Positions 51,307 through 60,544 of a DNA stretch of 64,000 nucleotides are shown here, piece by piece. A model generated the notes under the pieces. It saw only the letters and a program-made list of their open reading frames with translations, was not told the DNA's origin and ran no database searches. Each line of letters begins with the position of its first letter. Positions within the stretch are counted from its first letter, which is position 1. The DNA comes from Bradyrhizobium erythrophlei (GTDB lineage Bacteria; Pseudomonadota; Alphaproteobacteria; Rhizobiales; Xanthobacteraceae), in NCBI GenBank assembly GCA_900129675.1, contig FSRD01000002.1:620001-684000 (forward strand). The letters are read 5' to 3'. Both the position numbers and the translations under genes were made by a program.

Positions 51307-51939
51307 TCAGACATCAACTTGTTCTGCTATTGCTAGGGCGTCATCGACCTCAATGCCGAGATATCGGACCGTGCTTTCGATCTTGGTGTGCCCGAGCAAG
51401 AGCTGGACAGCCCTCAGGTTGCCCGTCCGTCGATAGATCAGGGTAGCTTTTGTTCGGCGAAGTGAATGCGTCCCGAACAGCCTCGGGTCCAGTCCAACGC
51501 TTCCGATCCAGTCGGAGACGAGGCGGGCATATTGGCGGGTTGTCATACTGCGATTGGGACCGCGATGACCGGCAAACAAGAACTCGCCGGGCCTCTTGTT
51601 GGCGGCCTTTAGGTAATCATCAATGGCCTGGCGGGTCTGTTCGCTCAGCTCAAATCTGACGGGCCTCCCGGTCTTCTTTTGCCGGACGGTTGCGCGATCC
51701 GCCGTGTAGCCGCCAGCGGCGACATCCTCGACCCGGATTGCGACGACATCACACCCACGAAGCTTGCTGTCGATTGCTAGATTGAACATGGCCAGGTCGC
51801 GAGCGCGACCTTCGATCTGGAGCTTCGTCCGTATCGACCAGACGTGTTTGGGTCGCAGCGGTGGCTTTGCTCCGGTTACCTTGCCCTTGTTCCACGGCAC
51901 ATTCTTGGGCGCGGGGGTCGCATTCACTTGATCCTGCAT
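51307..51939 (-). CDS. Tyrosine-type recombinase, short
   Basis: A 210-aa phage-integrase-family protein with a full catalytic set: Arg in DSKLRGCDVVAI, Lys in RQKKTGRPVRFEL, HSLRRTKATLIYR (His-x-x-Arg), LLGHTKIESTVRYLG (His and nucleophile Tyr). The core-binding domain is short. Such compact enzymes are found on rhizobial plasmids and islands. Confidence 0.88.
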   Translation of the reverse strand: MQDQVNATPAPKNVPWNKGKVTGAKPPLRPKHVWSIRTKLQIEGRARDLAMFNLAIDSKLRGCDVVAIRVEDVAAGGYTADRATVRQKKTGRPVRFELSEQTRQAIDDYLKAANKRPGEFLFAGHRGPNRSMTTRQYARLVSDWIGSVGLDPRLFGTHSLRRTKATLIYRRTGNLRAVQLLLGHTKIESTVRYLGIEVDDALAIAEQVDV

Positions 51940-52081
51940 GGCTTTACTCCTCGGCTCGGTTACAGGGCGAGAAGCATTAGCCCCCGGTTAGGCAATGGAA
52001 TCAGGTCGGGTTTCTGGCCAAAGCGGACATCGCGTCCGGCCCGGCGGCAAACGACCTGCAGCGTTTGACCCGTAAGCGACA

Positions 52082-52369
52082 TCAGTGCTTCGGTTTGTCA
52101 TTCCCGCGTCGCCTGCCAACCCAGCCATGGGGCGCTGACGTCTCAAAGGATGAGCGCGCTATGGCGGAGGCATCCAGATATGGCGCGGCCAAGAGCAGCT
52201 GAAAGAGCGCCCTGTCAGCACAATATTTGGCAGCAGGCCGATTGCGTTCTGAGCCGAGCATGATGGCGCGCCCATCTGTTGTGGACACGCGCCACCGCCA
52301 TCTTTTTCGGCCGCTCTTCTCCAAAACCACTTCAAAAACCGTGAATTTGTACGGCATCCCGATTGCCAC
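52082..52369 (-). CDS. Hypothetical protein, 95 aa
   Basis: Starts MAIGMPYKFTVFEVVLEKSG with WRWRVSTTDGRAIMLGSER, resembling small DUF1508/YegP-like domains, though incomplete; the second half looks unstructured. 4 bp after the next upstream gene on the same strand; possible operon with 52374 and 52624. Confidence 0.55.
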   Translation of the reverse strand: MAIGMPYKFTVFEVVLEKSGRKRWRWRVSTTDGRAIMLGSERNRPAAKYCADRALFQLLLAAPYLDASAIARSSFETSAPHGWVGRRRGNDKPKH

Positions 52370-52373
52370 GGCC

Positions 52374-52640
52374 TCATATGGTCTCTGGTGCGGGTGTCTC
52401 GGTCGACTTCGCCGGAATTTGAAACGCGAGAGGGAACGTGGAAGCGGCGAGCTTTTCCATCGCGGACCGTTCCTCGGACAGGCGCCTCTCGATGAACTGC
52501 CGCTCGCACTCCGTCAGTTTGGTGTTGAGTAGCCGGCGGTAGCGCATGATGTTGTTGCGGTGCGTCCGCAGGAGAGCAAACTTCTCATCGATCATCGTCA
52601 TGATCCTTTTGACGATCGCCTGGCTACGCTGCCACGCCAA
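52374..52640 (-). CDS. Small helical protein, 88 aa
   Basis: MTMIDEKFALLRTHRNNIMR, YRRLLNTKLTECERQFIERRL and EERSAMEKLAAS: two amphipathic helices, a coiled-coil-like small protein common in Bradyrhizobium; function unknown. Overlaps the gene at 52624 by 17 bp. Confidence 0.65.
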   Translation of the reverse strand: MAWQRSQAIVKRIMTMIDEKFALLRTHRNNIMRYRRLLNTKLTECERQFIERRLSEERSAMEKLAASTFPLAFQIPAKSTETPAPETI

Positions 52641-52941
52641 CCCGCGCGGCCGATTTCATTCGTGCGGGTTTGCCGCCCGGCGGGCCTTTGGGGTGGTGGT
52701 CCAGCGCGGACATCGCCTCAAGCACATCATCGATGGTGACCAGGCGGCGCGAGCCTGGCAATTCTCTCAGCGCAGGGTTCGATGCCACGGCAGCAGCATC
52801 CGACGCCCAGGATGCGAGGATGGCGCGCTTCTCGCCGAGCGATATCGTCTGGTCCGCCACGACGTCGCGGGGATGGTCATAGACCGAGCCGGGATGCAAT
52901 ATCGCATTTAGGTCGATAATGTTGTCGGCATGGTCGATCAT
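52624..52941 (-). CDS. Small hypothetical protein, 105 aa
   Basis: IIDLNAILHPGSVYDHPRDVV, then LGEKRAILASWASDAAAVASNPALREL: same small family as the protein at 47740. Function unknown. Start 52941 follows GAGGACC. First gene of a possible three-gene minus-strand unit; a strong hairpin separates it from hsp20. Confidence 0.7.
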   Translation of the reverse strand: MIDHADNIIDLNAILHPGSVYDHPRDVVADQTISLGEKRAILASWASDAAAVASNPALRELPGSRRLVTIDDVLEAMSALDHHPKGPPGGKPARMKSAARVGVAA

Positions 52942-52978
52942 CGGGTGGTCCTCCTTTCTTTCCGTCACCGCTGATCAA

Positions 52979-53000
52979 CCCGCCCGGTTTTCCGGGCGGG
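52979..53000 (-). terminator. Hairpin between hsp20 and the 52.6-kb genes
   Basis: CCCGCCCGG-TTTT-CCGGGCGGG, a 9-bp perfect stem. No U-run follows on the minus strand, so termination may be incomplete. Confidence 0.5.
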
Positions 53001-53026
53001 AATGTACAAGTCTACCAAGTCGAGAT

Positions 53027-53481
53027 TTACGCGGCCTTGCCTTCGAGTTGATGCACGTTGCTGGCCGCTGCGCCGTTGATGGCAATTCGCCGCGGCTTCA
53101 TCGCCTCGGGAATTTCCCGGAACAACTCGATCTTCAGCAGGCCGTTCTCGAACGCGGCGCTCCTCACCTGGACATAGTCGGCGAGATTGAATTGTCGCTT
53201 GAACGGCCGGGCGGAAATGCCCCGATACAGATATTCGTGCTCGGCCTTGTCAGCCTTGTGGCCCTCGATGGTGACCACGTTCTGCTCGGCCGTCACCGAG
53301 ATATCGTCGGGCGCAAAACCGGCAACCGCGAGCGAAATCTGGTAGCGGTCGTCGCCGAGCCGTTCGATGTTGTAGGGGGGTAGTTGTCCTCGCCGGCGCG
53401 CTGGGCGGTTTCAGCGAGGTCGAAAAGGCGGTCGAAACCGATGGTCGAACGCCAAAGGGGAGAGAAGTCGTACGTGCGCAT
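53027..53481 (-). pseudogene. Hsp20 small heat-shock protein, frameshifted
   Basis: Frame one: MRTYDFSPLWRSTIGFDRLF, then AETAQRAGEDNYPP. Frame two: VTAEQNVVTIEGHKADKAEH, EYLYRGISARPFKRQF and FENGLLKIELFREIPE. One base is missing from the C-run at 53375-53380 (six C where seven would restore NYPPYNIERLGDDRYQI). With that base the product is a normal IbpA-type Hsp20 of about 151 aa. Confidence 0.88.
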
Positions 53482-53699
53482 AGCCAGATCCTCCAAAGAG
53501 CAAAATGGGTACGAGCGGCACCGGACACGACCGGTGCCCGTCTCAATTCCCCAACCCGTTACGGCATTGGGGACGCCACCTCACGGTGGCGAGGGAAAAA
53601 TAAAAAAACCGGTTTTTGGTTTCAAGGGGTCGGCAGAAAAATTTTCGGCCCCGGTCCGATCTAAAGTTAACAGGACGCCCGAGTCGATGAGGTGACCGA

Positions 53700-53850
53700 A
53701 TGAGGGCAGCCCGCTTCCGCTCCTGGCACATCGCGTCATTTCGCTGCGCTGCGGAATTTGGTCGCTATCGGGGCATAGGGGACATGGCCGGACTTGCTGC
53801 TGGCTCGACCCGATCGCGAATGACCCAAAGCGGGCGTCACGACCGTACGG
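53700..53850 (+). repeat. Related dispersed intergenic repeat
   Basis: CCGCTCCTGGCACATCGCGTC, TTTGGTCGCTATCGGGGCA and AATGACCCAAAGCGGGCGT. It shares the layout 'CTGGCAC … TGACCC-AAAGCGG' with copies A-F but differs in sequence. Confidence 0.5.
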
Positions 53851-53875
53851 CACTATCATTTGTGAAAATCATGCT

Positions 53876-54391
53876 ATGCCTAAAGCCCGCTGGCTGATGG
53901 AGCCGACGATGCCTTTGAAAAAGGAATTTTCTGATCTGCGCCTGTCGTTCGAGCCGCTGACGCTCTACCAGAAATTCGAGCAAGTCTGCGTCCTGATGCT
54001 GACCACGCTGATCGCCATCATCATTGCCCTCGCGCTGTGGAATCTGACGCTGAAAATCCTGCTCAGCATCTGGGCAACCAATTTCGATCCGACCGATTAT
54101 GGTGTGTTCCAGACGGTGTTCGGCATGATCTTTACCGTCATCATTGCACTCGAGTTCAAGCGCTCCCTGCTGGTGGTGGCGGAGCGGCGCGACAGTGTTG
54201 TGCAAGTACGCTCTGTCATCCTGATTGCGTTGCTGGCGGTGGTACGCAAATTGATCATTCTCGATCTGTCGAGCACGGATGCCTTCCATCTGCTGGCGCT
54301 CGCCGCAGCCATCCTCGCGCTGGGCGCCGTCTATTGGCTGGTGCGCGACCAAGGGCAGCCGCGCGAAATCATCGCGGCGGGAGACGGATGA
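53876..54391 (+). CDS. PsiE-family membrane protein
   Basis: A 171-aa protein with four hydrophobic segments and the PsiE (phosphate-starvation-inducible) family layout: FEQVCVLMLTTLIAIIIALAL, FGMIFTVIIALEFKRSLLVV, VRSVILIALLAVVRKLIILD. Conserved ExKRS and RKLIILD texts fit. Role unknown. A second possible start is at 53897. Confidence 0.8.
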   Translation: MPKARWLMEPTMPLKKEFSDLRLSFEPLTLYQKFEQVCVLMLTTLIAIIIALALWNLTLKILLSIWATNFDPTDYGVFQTVFGMIFTVIIALEFKRSLLVVAERRDSVVQVRSVILIALLAVVRKLIILDLSSTDAFHLLALAAAILALGAVYWLVRDQGQPREIIAAGDG

Positions 54392-54875
54392 GGTTGCCTT
54401 GCAGGCGGTCGCTACAAAAGCTGACAAAACGAGTTCAAATTCGAAGTTCCTAGCCTGACGCGAGGAAACAGGTTGCCAGCAAACCGACCTGCACTTCTGT
54501 TGTTGGCACGAACCGGACCTAACGGGCCGGTCTGATGATGTCCGTTGTTCGGGGTAGACCGGAAGTAGCGGGGCGGTCAGGACCGTTTTGACCCATACCG
54601 GAAGTCGCGCGAACGGTCGCTGCCATGTCGCAATTGGGCCGCAAAAACATAGCAAAAACATATATGGCACTCAGTCCGCGGTAGGAAGTGGACGGTCTCG
54701 CGCTACGGCTTTGCCGCTTCGACCAGCAGTCTGATGGGTAAGATCAACGCCTCATCGTATCTTGGCGACAGGATTGCGGCGCGAGGTGTCGGATGATCAT
54801 GCATATCGCATGCGGCCCATAACGATGTCGCTCAACAGGTGGAGTGGTAAATTGCTTAGACAGTAGGAGGGCGCG
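54392..54875. repeat. Gene-free stretch with dispersed repeat copy B
   Basis: Copy B spans about 54503-54608 (GGCACGAACCGGACCTAAC, ATGATGTCCGTTGTTCGGGG, AGACCGGAAGT, TTTTGACCCATACCGGAAGT). Nothing else recognised before the gene at 54876. Confidence 0.65.
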
Positions 54876-55880
54876 ATGGTTCGTATCGCTTGGCGTGCGG
54901 TAATACCCGGCTTTCTGCTTCTGATCGCAACATGTTCGGAAGGGGGGGCCGCCTACGTCGGCGACCGCTTCTTCCCCTCGACCCTGGCGACCGTCGTTCC
55001 CACCGCGGCCGACTTCTACAATGCGCCCTATTTTGTGAAGCTGCCTGACACTTCCACCACACCCTCTACGCGTGAATTCGACATTCCCACCACCTACAGC
55101 AGACTTGTTACCGAGAACTGGGCGTGGTTCTTCACCGAAACCTTTCGCGTCATCGAAGATGCAAACAGGGGCACGCGCTCGGGCTTCGACAATTTTGTGA
55201 TCGGCACCCAGTATCAGCTCTATACCAATCCCGAGCACCAATTCGTCGTCACCGTGGGCGGTACGGCGGCGATCGGCCGCACCGGAGCGCCCGGAATCGC
55301 CTCGACTTTCTCCACGCTGACGCCGACCGTCTACATCGGCAAGGGCTTCGGCGATCTGCCGGATTCGGTGGCGTGGTTGCGGCCGCTCACGATCACTGCC
55401 ACGGGCGCTGTCGCGGTGCCAACCGACGCGACCACCTTGACTTCGACTTCATTAGGTTCGGTCAATCTCCCCATAGAGTCAGGCGCTTTCAATAGCCTGA
55501 CGACACTGCCCACCGGCCCGACCACGCTCGCCGCGACGGTCAACCCGAAGATCCTGCAGTTGGGCTTTGCGCTGGAATACAGCCTGGTCACCAATGAGTA
55601 TACCGGTCCCAACCGTACCGGCACCCGCTACGCGCAGGGATGGGTCCCCCTGGTTGAATTCACAACGTCGACACCGCTCAATGGGCCGCTCGCCGGAAGG
55701 ACCACCGGCACGGTCAATCCCGGCTTCATCTGGGTGGATCGCTATCTCCAGGTCGCCGCAGAGGCGATCATCCCGATGGATGCCCATTCCGGCCGCGACA
55801 TAGGTGCCCGCGTCCAGGCCCACCTGTATCTTTCCGCGATCTTTCCTGATTTTTACGCCAAGCCGGTCTTCGGCAAGTGA
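54876..55880 (+). CDS. Exported beta-rich protein, probably outer-membrane type
   Basis: A 334-aa protein with a signal peptide (VIPGFLLLIATCSEGGAA) and alternating, Thr/Gly-rich sequence (QYQLYTNPEHQFVVTVGGTA, TPTVYIGKGFGDLP, LGFALEYSLV) ending with aromatic FYAKPVFGK. This looks like an outer-membrane barrel of the 'transporter/MetA-pathway' sort, without firm family assignment. Stands alone between repeats. GGAGG lies upstream of the start. Confidence 0.7.
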   Translation: MVRIAWRAVIPGFLLLIATCSEGGAAYVGDRFFPSTLATVVPTAADFYNAPYFVKLPDTSTTPSTREFDIPTTYSRLVTENWAWFFTETFRVIEDANRGTRSGFDNFVIGTQYQLYTNPEHQFVVTVGGTAAIGRTGAPGIASTFSTLTPTVYIGKGFGDLPDSVAWLRPLTITATGAVAVPTDATTLTSTSLGSVNLPIESGAFNSLTTLPTGPTTLAATVNPKILQLGFALEYSLVTNEYTGPNRTGTRYAQGWVPLVEFTTSTPLNGPLAGRTTGTVNPGFIWVDRYLQVAAEAIIPMDAHSGRDIGARVQAHLYLSAIFPDFYAKPVFGK

Positions 55881-56329
55881 GCGCGCGCCGTGTGCGCCAC
55901 ATTGACCATGTCTGGATTTGGCACGTTTGAGACATGCCGAGGCGGTCTGACGATGTCCGTTCGTAGGGGCACACCGGAAGTGGCTAGCATAGGGTCAAAA
56001 TGACGAGATTGACCCTGACCAGAAGTTAATTGTTCGTAAAGGCTAGTCATCCGCCACGTGCGCAAGCACGGCGTCGAGCGGCGGCCGTAGCATTCGCCAA
56101 CAAGAAGAGTCGTGTTGCCTATGTGAAGTTGATGACCGCCGCACTACGCACTTTTCGCTGCATAGACCGTGGGTCCTCCTCCCGGAACAGGCGACGGTCA
56201 GTCCGAGTGATGCCTAGAAGACGCCTAGAAAAAGTCGTGAACAAGGTAGCAGATAACTCGTCAAACCTGCGACTAAGGCTTTGCCTGTTGGGCTTGGGGC
56301 TTTCATCACTCGACCTGGGGAGGGTTGTG
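55881..56329. repeat. Gene-free stretch with dispersed repeat copy C
   Basis: Copy C spans about 55915-56027 (TTGGCACGTTTGAGACATGCC, ATGTCCGTTCGTAGGGGC, CACCGGAAGTGG, TTGACCCTGACCAGAAGT). The rest up to the gene at 56330 shows no clear gene. Confidence 0.65.
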
Positions 56330-56569
56330 ATGGACAGACTGAAGCACTCGCTGGAAGACCGTGAAGCGCCAACCTGCCCAACCTGCGGCATCGAGATGCA
56401 GTGGTGTCGGTCGGAGCTTGTTAGATTTGTCCCGGCAACCAATCTGCATCTGTTCAACTGTCCGACCTGCCTTCTGTTGGCAGAGTCAGAGACGGTTAGC
56501 GAGCCGGTTCAGGTATCTCCCGACAACCTCGCGGTAGCCGGTTTCCGGTTTTTTGCCCTGGCGGCATAG
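56330..56569 (+). CDS. Small CxxC protein, 79 aa
   Basis: Starts MDRLKHSLEDREAPTCPTCG, then EMQWCRSELV and LHLFNCPTCLLLAESE. Two CPTC pairs suggest one zinc-binding site. Similar short proteins occur in Bradyrhizobium; no role known. GGGGAGGG precedes the ATG. Confidence 0.65.
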   Translation: MDRLKHSLEDREAPTCPTCGIEMQWCRSELVRFVPATNLHLFNCPTCLLLAESETVSEPVQVSPDNLAVAGFRFFALAA

Positions 56570-57096
56570 GGGGCAGCGGGTTACGAAGCGCGATGTCCGC
56601 TGTTACGTCCGGTCTAAGAGAAGACCGCGGCTAAATTGGCTGCCGAGATGCGGGCTGGCGTGCCCTCGATGTTCTTCCGGCGTCTATGAGCCGGAGGGCG
56701 TCGCCGCGCGGCCCGCGAGGGCGACGGCCTGCAATTGCCGGGCAACCAACTCGCCCTTATTCGCGCCGGTGCCGATTCCGACCATTGAAACCGGTGTTGA
56801 GGCCATGACACTTGCCGTGCTGAGCGTGTTCGACAGCACGCGGGGAAAGTAACCGTCGGCGACGCCTGATCTCGTTCCAGCACTGCTCGTCAGGCGCGCC
56901 CGGCAAAGTGATCGAAGAGGACACAATTGCTGCGATGCAGGAGTCCGGTGATGGCACGAAACCGACATACTGAAGTAGTCGCAGCATGTCCGTTGTCGGG
57001 GGATGAGCGGACCTAGCTCGGATGCCACCCGAAGACCGTTGATGACCCGACTGAGACATTAGCGCAATATGGTTTGATATTAGCAAGGAACGGATC
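56570..57096. repeat. Gene-free stretch with dispersed repeat copy D
   Basis: Copy D, diverged, spans about 56936-57050 (GATGCAGGAGTCCGG, TGGCACGAAACCGACATAC, GCATGTCCGTTGTCGGGGG). I see no convincing gene in the remainder. Confidence 0.55.
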
Positions 57097-57606
57097 GTGT
57101 CCATGCGCAGAGCCGCCGCCGTCATCGGCACCGCCATCTTCTTCGTGTTCGTGCCCTGCGTGCTGGCCGGGGTGGTCCCGTGGTGGATTTCGCGTTGGGA
57201 ATTTCTGCCGCCATTCTTCGATCTGCAAGCGACGCGCGCTGTCGGGATACTGTTGATCGTCGCGGGTTTACCCGGGCTTGTTGACTCGTTTGCGCGCTTT
57301 GCGCTGCAGGGGCTCGGCACGCCGGCGCCGATCGCCCCGCCCCAACACCTCGTCGTTACCGGCCTCTATCGCTACGTGCGCAATCCCATGTACGTTGCCG
57401 TCGTCGCCGTCATTCTGGGCCAAGCGATCCTGTTCGGCGACTCGCGTCTCATGACTTACGGCGGGCTCATGTGGCTCGCCTTCCACGCCTTTGTCCTGAC
57501 GTACGAGGAGCCGGTGCTTGCTCAGAAGTTTGGGGCCCAGTACGAGGATTTTCGGGCCAACGTTCCGCGGTGGATTCCGCGGCTGTCTCCATGGCGCACC
57601 GCATAA
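57097..57606 (+). CDS. ICMT/PEMT-like membrane methyltransferase
   Basis: A 169-aa membrane protein: AAVIGTAIFFVFVPCVLAGVV, VGILLIVAGLPGLVDSFARF, and the C-terminal family block VTGLYRYVRNPMYVAVVAVI ... YEEPVLAQKFGAQYEDF and VPRWIPRL. Same family as 39017. Substrate unknown. Stands alone. Confidence 0.82.
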   Translation: MSMRRAAAVIGTAIFFVFVPCVLAGVVPWWISRWEFLPPFFDLQATRAVGILLIVAGLPGLVDSFARFALQGLGTPAPIAPPQHLVVTGLYRYVRNPMYVAVVAVILGQAILFGDSRLMTYGGLMWLAFHAFVLTYEEPVLAQKFGAQYEDFRANVPRWIPRLSPWRTA

Positions 57607-57727
57607 GGCCGCCAGCCCAATGGCGGAGACGGGGCGAGCGGGGACCGGACCGAAGCACTCTGAATTTGGTAGTTCGGCGCAAACCCTGAGGTGACCACAC
57701 TACCACGGCTCAGTCTGTACAAGGCTT

Positions 57728-57780
57728 GCTTGCTGCGGTGCACGAGTCTGGTTCTGGCACTTAGCGGACGTCACCGGCGA
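57728..57780 (+). repeat. Dispersed intergenic repeat, partial copy E
   Basis: TTGCTGCGGTGCACGAGTC, TGGCACTTAGCGGACGT: only the left half of the repeat. Confidence 0.6.
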
Positions 57781-57817
57781 TGAAGCAGACATGGGAATCT
57801 GAGCTAGCGGGCTTCCG

Positions 57818-58048
57818 ATGATCGTTTGTTCCTGCAACGTCCTAAGCGACACCCAGGTGCGAACTGTCGCCAACACTGCGACGCGCCGAACCACCAGCTA
57901 TGTCTATAGCTGCCTTGGCTGCAGAGCTCAGTGCGGTCGCTGCGCGCGCACCATCCGAGAAATCATGGACGAGGTATTGGACGGAACGAAAGTCGGTCGT
58001 GCGGATGGCGGCCCGGTACTCGCTGCGGCCGCGGACAAGCAGCCCTAG
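57818..58048 (+). CDS. bfd: Bacterioferritin-associated ferredoxin
   Basis: A 76-aa [2Fe-2S] Bfd-type protein: MIVCSCNVLSDTQVRTV, then SCLGCRAQCGRCARTIREI, giving the CxC ... CxxxxC cluster ligands. Bfd reduces the iron core of bacterioferritin to free iron. The bfr gene follows 100 bp downstream. Confidence 0.9.
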   Translation: MIVCSCNVLSDTQVRTVANTATRRTTSYVYSCLGCRAQCGRCARTIREIMDEVLDGTKVGRADGGPVLAAAADKQP

Positions 58049-58152
58049 GCTTCAATGGTGCCGCCATCCAGTGGCATCGCGCGCTGGTGCTGCTAGGAAG
58101 TTCAGAGTAAATTTTCTAGAGTTTGAGCCATGGCCAGAACAGGAGCGTGGTT

Positions 58153-58643
58153 ATGAAGGGTGATGCAAAGGTCATCGAATTTCTAAATAAGGCGCTGCGG
58201 CATGAATTGACCGCGGTCAATCAATATTGGTTGCACTACCGGCTGCTCGACAATTGGGTTACAAGGATATGGCCAAGCAGTGGCGTAAGGAATCGATTGA
58301 AGAAATGGAGCACGCTGACAAGCTGGTCGTGCGTATCATTTTCCTCGAAGGTTTCCCGAATCTGCAACTGCTCGATCCCCTCCGCATCGGTCAGAACGTC
58401 AAAGAGGTGCTTGACTGCGGCCTGGCGGCGGAGATTTCCGCCCGCACGCTCTACCAAGAAGCCGCGACGTACTGCCACGCCGCTCAGGACTATGTGACGC
58501 GCGACCTGTTCGAAAAGCTGATGGCGGACGAGGAACACCACATCGATTTCCTCGAAACGCAGCTCGATCTCGTCGGCAGGCTCGGGCTTGACCTCTACGC
58601 GCAGCATCATATCGGCAAGTTGGGCGAGGGCGAAGACCGATAA
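58153..58643 (+). pseudogene. bfr: Bacterioferritin, frameshifted
   Basis: Frame one: MKGDAKVIEFLNKALRHELT, AVNQYWLHYRLLDNW. Frame two: GYKDMAKQWRKESIEEMEHA, DKLVVRIIFLEGFPNLQLLD, LMADEEHHIDFLETQLDLV. The run at 58256-58258 has three G; a fourth would restore LLDNWGYKDMAKQW. All ferroxidase ligands (E18-type HELTAVNQY, EEMEH, DEEHH) are then present. AGGAG lies before the ATG. Confidence 0.9.
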
Positions 58644-59170
58644 CGCTGAGGTCTTGCGGCCACGACGCGCGGCTTCATGAGCATGGGTCCACTCCGCAAA
58701 TACCGTTTGTCGATAGGCCATTATCTATCTGGCATTTTCGCGCGACAACAAGACGCTCCGTCGGTCTGCGGCGTCTATTCATAGGGCCGCCGGTTCGCAA
58801 CTCCAGGTGATCGAAAGCGACGCTATTTGCTGCGGTGCATGAGTCCGTTGCTGGCACTTTTCGGACATGCCGCCGTGGTAGCTCTATGTCCGTTGTTGGG
58901 GGCAGGGCGGAAAACAAATGCTCCCATTGAGCTTTTCAACTTTTGACCCATTAGCGGAAGTGCCCGCTTAATCCAATATTAGCACTCGATGTGATGAGGT
59001 TGCTGGGAATTGGCCCTGCAACCTAAGTAGTCGTGGGTAAAGGAGACGGGTGGCGAGCCCAGACAAGCAATGGCGTATCGATAAGGGCTTTTCGCTGATC
59101 AGTGTCCGTCAGAGCCGGGATAACTTTTTCTGTTGTCTCGCCCGTCATCTTGGAGGCTGGATCGTTTAGA
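58644..59170. repeat. Gene-free stretch with dispersed repeat copy F
   Basis: Copy F spans about 58827-58962 (TTGCTGCGGTGCATGAGTCC, CTGGCACTTTTCGGACATGC, CTATGTCCGTTGTTGGGGGC, TTTTGACCCATTAGCGGAAGT). It is the best-preserved copy with A. Nothing else recognised. Confidence 0.7.
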
Positions 59171-59467
59171 ATGTTCAAAAATGTACTGTCGGCAATGTCT
59201 CTCGTTATCCCGTCGACGTGTCTCGTCCTTTGCCTCTGGGCGGGGATACAATGGTTTGAAGACAGAGCCGTACCGCAAACCGGCTTTGGCGCATACATGC
59301 TGCTGGAAGTTACAACGCCCGTCATCTTGTTCGCGTTGGCTGTCTCAGGTGCTCTTCGATTGATCGTGCTCGAACGAAAGCAGCGGCTATTTCTCTATCT
59401 GCTCATCTCGGCGCTGTTGGCCCTTGCTTTGAATTGGTGGTTGGTCTGGTTCGTTCTTCGTGCTTAG
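59171..59467 (+). CDS. Small membrane protein, 98 aa
   Basis: Three hydrophobic segments: LVIPSTCLVLCLWAGIQWF, LLEVTTPVILFALAVSGALR, LFLYLLISALLALALNWWLV. No family recognised. Start at 59171 puts a Met before the first helix; the upstream in-frame ATG at 59102 is possible. Confidence 0.6.
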   Translation: MFKNVLSAMSLVIPSTCLVLCLWAGIQWFEDRAVPQTGFGAYMLLEVTTPVILFALAVSGALRLIVLERKQRLFLYLLISALLALALNWWLVWFVLRA

Positions 59468-59627
59468 TGCTTCATCGGCAATGCGAATTGGATCAGAAAA
59501 CACCGTCCCAAATGATTTCCGGTATTGGTGAGTCCGTAATGCGCTCCAAAGCGGACATCGGCGAAAGCAACGGGCTTCGAGCAAGTAAGGTTGAACCGAG
59601 GCGGCAGCCCGCCGCGTGAGTGACCAG

Positions 59628-59783
59628 CTACCCACCCGTCAGATGATCTTCGATGTTGCTGGCGACCTCTTCACACACGGACGCCAACTCAAGCAGTTCG
59701 TTCTTGACGACAGGATCATCGGTCTGCTCGGAAAGTTTCCGATACTTGGCCGCTTCGTCCCGTAGATAGTCAGGCCAATCCAT
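59628..59783 (-). CDS. Very small acidic protein, 51 aa
   Basis: MDWPDYLRDEAAKYRKLSEQ, then DDPVVKNELLELASVCEEVA and NIEDHLTGG. The helical, charged pattern ('W..YLR..A..YR.LAE.T.D..VK.ELLELA..CEEVA') matches a common short protein type of Bradyrhizobium. Function unknown. Confidence 0.65.
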   Translation of the reverse strand: MDWPDYLRDEAAKYRKLSEQTDDPVVKNELLELASVCEEVASNIEDHLTGG

Positions 59784-59899
59784 GCTGCACAATACCGATT
59801 AGGCGGGCGTCGTTCCAAGCAAGGCAGCGTCCACGCCCGCCAACGCGTCGCTGCTCCTATCGATGGCAGGGTCGTGTCGCACGGTGAGTTCGACGATTT

Positions 59900-60271
59900 T
59901 CAGACCTTATCGACCGCGCCGGTCCAATCTTTAAATCCGCCGACATTATAGACCTTGTCGTAACCCATATCCTTGAGGACCTTCCCGGCGAGCGCAGAAC
60001 GACCGCCGGAAGCGCAATAGAGGATAACGGTCTTTTCCTTATCGAAATTCTTGTCGTGGTATGGAGAGTCCGGGTCGGCGCGAAATTCCAACATTCCGCG
60101 TGAGACGTTCACAGCGCCAGCGATCTTGCCGCTGGCACTGACTTCTGGTGCATCGCGCACGTCGACAACCAAGGTGTTTCCCTTTTTAATCATGTCACTG
60201 GCCTGATCCGGCGTGATCTTCGGAACCGCCGCGTTAGCAGTTTCCAACATCTGTTTGACGCTTGTTACCAT
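59900..60271 (-). CDS. Rhodanese-like sulfurtransferase
   Basis: A 123-aa single rhodanese domain: TLVVDVRDAPEVSASGKIAGAVNVSRG, active loop LYCASGGRSALAG (nucleophile Cys), DMGYDKVYNVGGFKDW. No signal peptide. The start at 60271 follows AGGAGG; the longer frame to 60352 is unlikely. It may transfer sulfane sulfur to thiols or cyanide. Confidence 0.9.
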   Translation of the reverse strand: MVTSVKQMLETANAAVPKITPDQASDMIKKGNTLVVDVRDAPEVSASGKIAGAVNVSRGMLEFRADPDSPYHDKNFDKEKTVILYCASGGRSALAGKVLKDMGYDKVYNVGGFKDWTGAVDKV

Positions 60272-60544
60272 CTGATCCTCCTTTGGTCGGGCACCGACAT
60301 TCAAGTACGAAACCCGGGATGGTTCTCGCTCACAGGTAAGGCCCCGGATCACTCCGAGGCCCTACAGGGTACGTCCGTCCGCCGACTTTGGTAACTGCGA
60401 TATTGTCCCAGCAACCTTTGCGATTGGCCGGTGATCACCACGTTCGCAACCGATGCGGACCATTTCCACAAGTTCCGCCGGATGCCTTGAACGACACTGT
60501 ATTCGATGCCCCCGGTATTGCATGCCGCTGCCGTCCGCAAAACT

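Noticed and set aside
53581..53859. Minus-strand frame with GSSQQQVRPCPLCPDSDQ
   Set aside because: It is a translation of the dispersed intergenic repeat, often annotated as a protein in Bradyrhizobium genomes.
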